Origin: Streptomyces paludis
GTDB lineage: Bacteria; Actinomycetota; Actinomycetes; Streptomycetales; Streptomycetaceae
Reading direction: 5' to 3'
NCBI RefSeq assembly: GCF_003344965.1
Contig: NZ_CP031194.1
Location: forward strand, 3,100,001 to 3,164,000
Length of the DNA: 64,000 bases
Below the pieces are notes generated by a model. It was not told the origin of the DNA. It was given only the letters and a program-made list of their open reading frames with translations, and did not search any database. Below are positions 61,826 to 64,000 of this stretch, in pieces. Position 1 is the first letter of the stretch. Every line of letters begins with the position of its first letter. The translations under genes and the position numbers were made by a program.

Positions 61826-62275
61826 TCAGGGCGGGGTGGTGGCGGCCGACGCGGTGGGCCAGCTCATCCGGATGACCCCGCCGTCGTCGCCGGACGTGAC
61901 CTCCACGTCGTCGACGAGCCCGCTGATGACGGCGAGGCCCATCTCGTCCTCGCCCTCGGCGTCGCTCTCGTGGGAGTCGCCCGCGGCCGTACCGTCGCCG
62001 GACCCGCCGGCGGAGCCGCCCGAGCCGGGCACCCCGTCGCCGACCTCGATGGAGAAAGTCTTCTCCTCCTCGGTCAGCACGACTCTCACCGGGTCGGTGA
62101 TGCCATGGCCGCGGTGCAGCCCGACCGCCCGGCTGCACGCCTCACCGACCGCGAGTCTGACCTCGTCCAACACAGCCTCGTCGACGCCCGCGCGACGAGC
62201 CACGGCAGCGGCCACCAGACGGGCCGTTCTGACGTGCTCGGGCTGGGCGCTGAAGCGGAGTTCAACGGTGGCCAT
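61826..62275 (-). CDS. Anti-sigma-type ATPase paired with BldG
   Basis: A 149-residue protein from ATG 62275. It has the RsbW/SpoIIAB-like HATPase fold: VRTARLVAAAVARRAGVDE, DEVRLAVGEACSRAV (N-box), FSIEVGDGVPG (G1) and DEMGLAVISGLVDDVEV (G2). An acidic Gly/Ser insert of about 25 residues separates the G boxes. It lies 98 bases downstream of bldG, as in S. coelicolor, where the orf3 product is the anti-sigma partner of BldG. Confidence 0.9.
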   Translation of the reverse strand: MATVELRFSAQPEHVRTARLVAAAVARRAGVDEAVLDEVRLAVGEACSRAVGLHRGHGITDPVRVVLTEEEKTFSIEVGDGVPGSGGSAGGSGDGTAAGDSHESDAEGEDEMGLAVISGLVDDVEVTSGDDGGVIRMSWPTASAATTPP

Positions 62276-62373
62276 GCGATCCCCCTCGAACGTACGAGCG
62301 TGCGAATCCCACAGGCGGGGGCACCCGGGCATGCCGCCCGGTGCCCTGCCTCTTCCTCCGGAAGGCCGCGACC

Positions 62374-62715
62374 TCAGTCGGTGGCGCTCACGGCCTCGTC
62401 GACCGAGTTGTGGATCGGGAACACCTTGGTGAGACCGGTGATCCGGAAGATCTTGAGAATGCGCTCCTGGTTGCAGACCAGCCGCAGGGAGCCCTCATGG
62501 GCGCGCACCCGCTTCAGTCCGCCCACGAGCACGCCCAGACCGGTCGAGTCCAGGAAGTCCACGCCTTCCATGTCCACTACCAGGTGGTAGTTGCCGTCGT
62601 TCACCAACTCGACCAGCTGCTCACGCAGCTTGGGCGCGGTATACACATCAATCTCGCCACCGACCTCGACAACCGTACGGTCGCCAACGTTGCGAGTCGA
62701 CAGGGACAGGTCCAC
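62374..62715 (-). CDS. bldG: BldG anti-anti-sigma factor
   Basis: A 113-residue STAS-domain protein, nearly identical in my memory to S. coelicolor Bld[39 protein letters not shown] helix, and the phosphorylation loop [14 protein letters not shown] with Ser57. BldG is required for aerial mycelium formation and antibiotic production; its activity depends on phosphorylation of this serine by anti-sigma kinases. It is divergent from the helicase gene with 79 bases between starts and is followed by its ATPase partner. Confidence 0.97.
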   Translation of the reverse strand: MDLSLSTRNVGDRTVVEVGGEIDVYTAPKLREQLVELVNDGNYHLVVDMEGVDFLDSTGLGVLVGGLKRVRAHEGSLRLVCNQERILKIFRITGLTKVFPIHNSVDEAVSATD

Positions 62716-62794
62716 GGATCCTCCAGCACCTTGCTATCGAGCGGTCGCCCCTCGGGTCTCCCCGACGGAGCCAGGGGACGTATCGCCAGCCGCG

Positions 62795-64000
62795 ATGGCA
62801 TTCAATCACTTACCAGCAGTCATGCACGACGCCTTCGGACCATTGTCCGTCACACCAGTGACAGACTCGGTGCCGATGGCAGCGAATCACCGACCCGGCG
62901 GACCCCCGGAGAGCGGGGGTGACAGCCCCTCCCCCGGCACGGTCCTCGACCGGCTCGCCGCAGGGGCGGGCCGTGCTGCGCGCATCACCCATACGGAGCA
63001 CCTGCCCCCGAGGGAGGGCAGCCATGCGGTCTGGCCCGATCGCATCCGCCCAGAAGTGATCAATGCCATTCAGCGGGCCGGGATCACCCATCCGTGGACC
63101 CATCAGGCGACGGCGGCCGAACACGCGCTCGACGGCGAGTCCGTCGTCATCGCCACGGGCACCGCGTCCGGCAAGTCCCTCGCCTTCCTCGCACCCGTGC
63201 TGTCCACGCTCCTCGACGGCTCGGAAGCCGCCAACGGCCGGGGTACGACGGCGCTGTACCTGGCCCCGGCGAAGGCCCTCGCCGCCGACCAGCGCCGCGC
63301 CGTCAAGGCGCTCGCCGCCCCGCTCGGCAACCGCGTACGCCCCGCCGTGTACGACGGGGACACCCCCGTCGAGGAACGCGAATGGGTCCGCCAGTACGCC
63401 AACTACGTACTGACCAATCCGGACATGCTGCACCGGGGCATCCTCCCGTCCCACCCCCGCTGGGCCTCCTTCCTGCGCGCCCTGCGCTATGTCGTCATCG
63501 ACGAATGCCACACCTACCGCGGCGTCTTCGGCTCGCACGTGGCCCACGTACTGCGCCGGCTCCGCCGCGTCTGCGCCCGCTACGGGGCGCACCCCGTCTT
63601 CCTCCTCGCCTCCGCGACCGCCGCCGAGCCCGCCGTCACCGCGAGCCGGCTCACCGGGCTCCCCGTCCACGAGGTCGCCGACGACGCCTCCCCCCGCGGC
63701 GAACTGGTGTTCGCCCTCTGGGAGCCGCCGCTCACCGATCTCCACGGCGAGAAGGGCGCCCCCGTCCGCCGTACCGCCACCGCGGAGACCGCCGACCTCC
63801 TCACCGACCTGACCCTCCAGGGCATCCGCACGGTCGCCTTCGTACGCTCCCGGCGCGGCGCCGAGCTGGTCTCGGTCATCGCCCAGGAACGCCTGGCCGA
63901 GGTCGACCGCTCCCTGGCCCGCCGTGTCGCCGCCTACCGCGGCGGCTATCTCCCCGAGGAGCGCCGCGCCCTGGAGAACGCCCTGCACTCCGGCGAACTC
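62795..64000 (+). CDS. DEAD/DEAH-box helicase (runs off the window)
   Basis: The first 402 codons of a large helicase, open to the window edge. Motifs: THPWTHQATAAEHAL (Q-like), VVIATGTASGKSLAFLAP (I), LYLAPAKALAADQRRAV (Ia), YVLTNPDMLHRGIL (Ib), YVVIDECHTYRG (II, DECH) and FLLASATAAEP (III). A family II segment follows (VAFVRSRRGAELV). ATG 62795 has a weak ribosome-binding site; later ATGs (62822, 62876) are possible. In Streptomyces this gene lies divergent from bldG. The C-terminal domain is outside the window. Confidence 0.93.
   Translation, partial: MAFNHLPAVMHDAFGPLSVTPVTDSVPMAANHRPGGPPESGGDSPSPGTVLDRLAAGAGRAARITHTEHLPPREGSHAVWPDRIRPEVINAIQRAGITHPWTHQATAAEHALDGESVVIATGTASGKSLAFLAPVLSTLLDGSEAANGRGTTALYLAPAKALAADQRRAVKALAAPLGNRVRPAVYDGDTPVEEREWVRQYANYVLTNPDMLHRGILPSHPRWASFLRALRYVVIDECHTYRGVFGSHVAHVLRRLRRVCARYGAHPVFLLASATAAEPAVTASRLTGLPVHEVADDASPRGELVFALWEPPLTDLHGEKGAPVRRTATAETADLLTDLTLQGIRTVAFVRSRRGAELVSVIAQERLAEVDRSLARRVAAYRGGYLPEERRALENALHSGEL

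Noticed and set aside
1..64000. CRISPR array
   Set aside because: No regularly spaced repeats of 23-40 bases with unique spacers were found, and no cas genes are present.

Overview
The window is a high-GC actinobacterial chromosome segment, almost certainly Streptomyces. The evidence is a BldG-like anti-anti-sigma factor next to its ATPase partner, a very large membrane-fused dTMP kinase, a TopA with a Lys/Ala-rich tail, WhiB, DUF397/DUF5753, DUF6082 and DUF2637 proteins, and frequent GTG/TTG starts. Two parts are clear. About 1-46 kb is accessory DNA, ending beside a tRNA-Thr(CGU) at 46132-46205. About 46.3-64 kb is conserved core: secreted peptidase-like hydrolase, holB, tmk, topA, small membrane protein, methyltransferase, lipoprotein, hppA, anti-sigma ATPase, bldG, and the start of a DEAD/DEAH helicase.

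Accessory layout from left to right: transposase debris (IS481-type fragment, decayed IS630); a four-gene translationally coupled operon at 2250-7112 (ATP-grasp ligase, MFS transporter, StaR/TTC38-like TPR protein, methyltransferase), which looks like a compact natural-product cassette; a mobilizable plasmid-like element at 9-15 kb (replication initiator-like protein, DnaC-like ATPase, WhiB, DUF2637 protein, MobC, relaxase) whose relaxase is cut by another IS630; regulator and recombinase remnants; an IS5-type element beside a Tn554-like TnpB tail; an ArsR-type regulator diverging from two membrane genes; and a broken IS21. After these come a HAD hydrolase, an MAB_1171c-like membrane protein, and an open frame in which a radical SAM domain runs into an ImmA/IrrE-type peptidase.

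From 29 to 41.5 kb lie a DUF6082 operon, a frameshifted HTH-DUF5753 regulator with its DUF397 partner, an SDR, and a TPR regulator divergent from a seven-gene block at 34619-40352. That block encodes a radical SAM enzyme, an Asp/Glu racemase-fold protein, an HhH-GPD (endonuclease III-like) protein, a PfkB kinase, a nucleoside 2-deoxyribosyltransferase-like protein, a dTMP-kinase-like P-loop kinase and a MazG-like pyrophosphohydrolase. A SLATT/DUF4231-like membrane protein is encoded convergently just after it. The set reads as a nucleoside or DNA-base processing pathway and is the strongest candidate for an undescribed system. An excisionase, XRE regulator and tyrosine integrase follow (41.6-44.2 kb), then a HEPN/zinc-ribbon gene with a small partner.

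All functions are read from sequence motifs and remembered family features; no database search was possible. Pseudogene calls assume the sequence is free of base errors.
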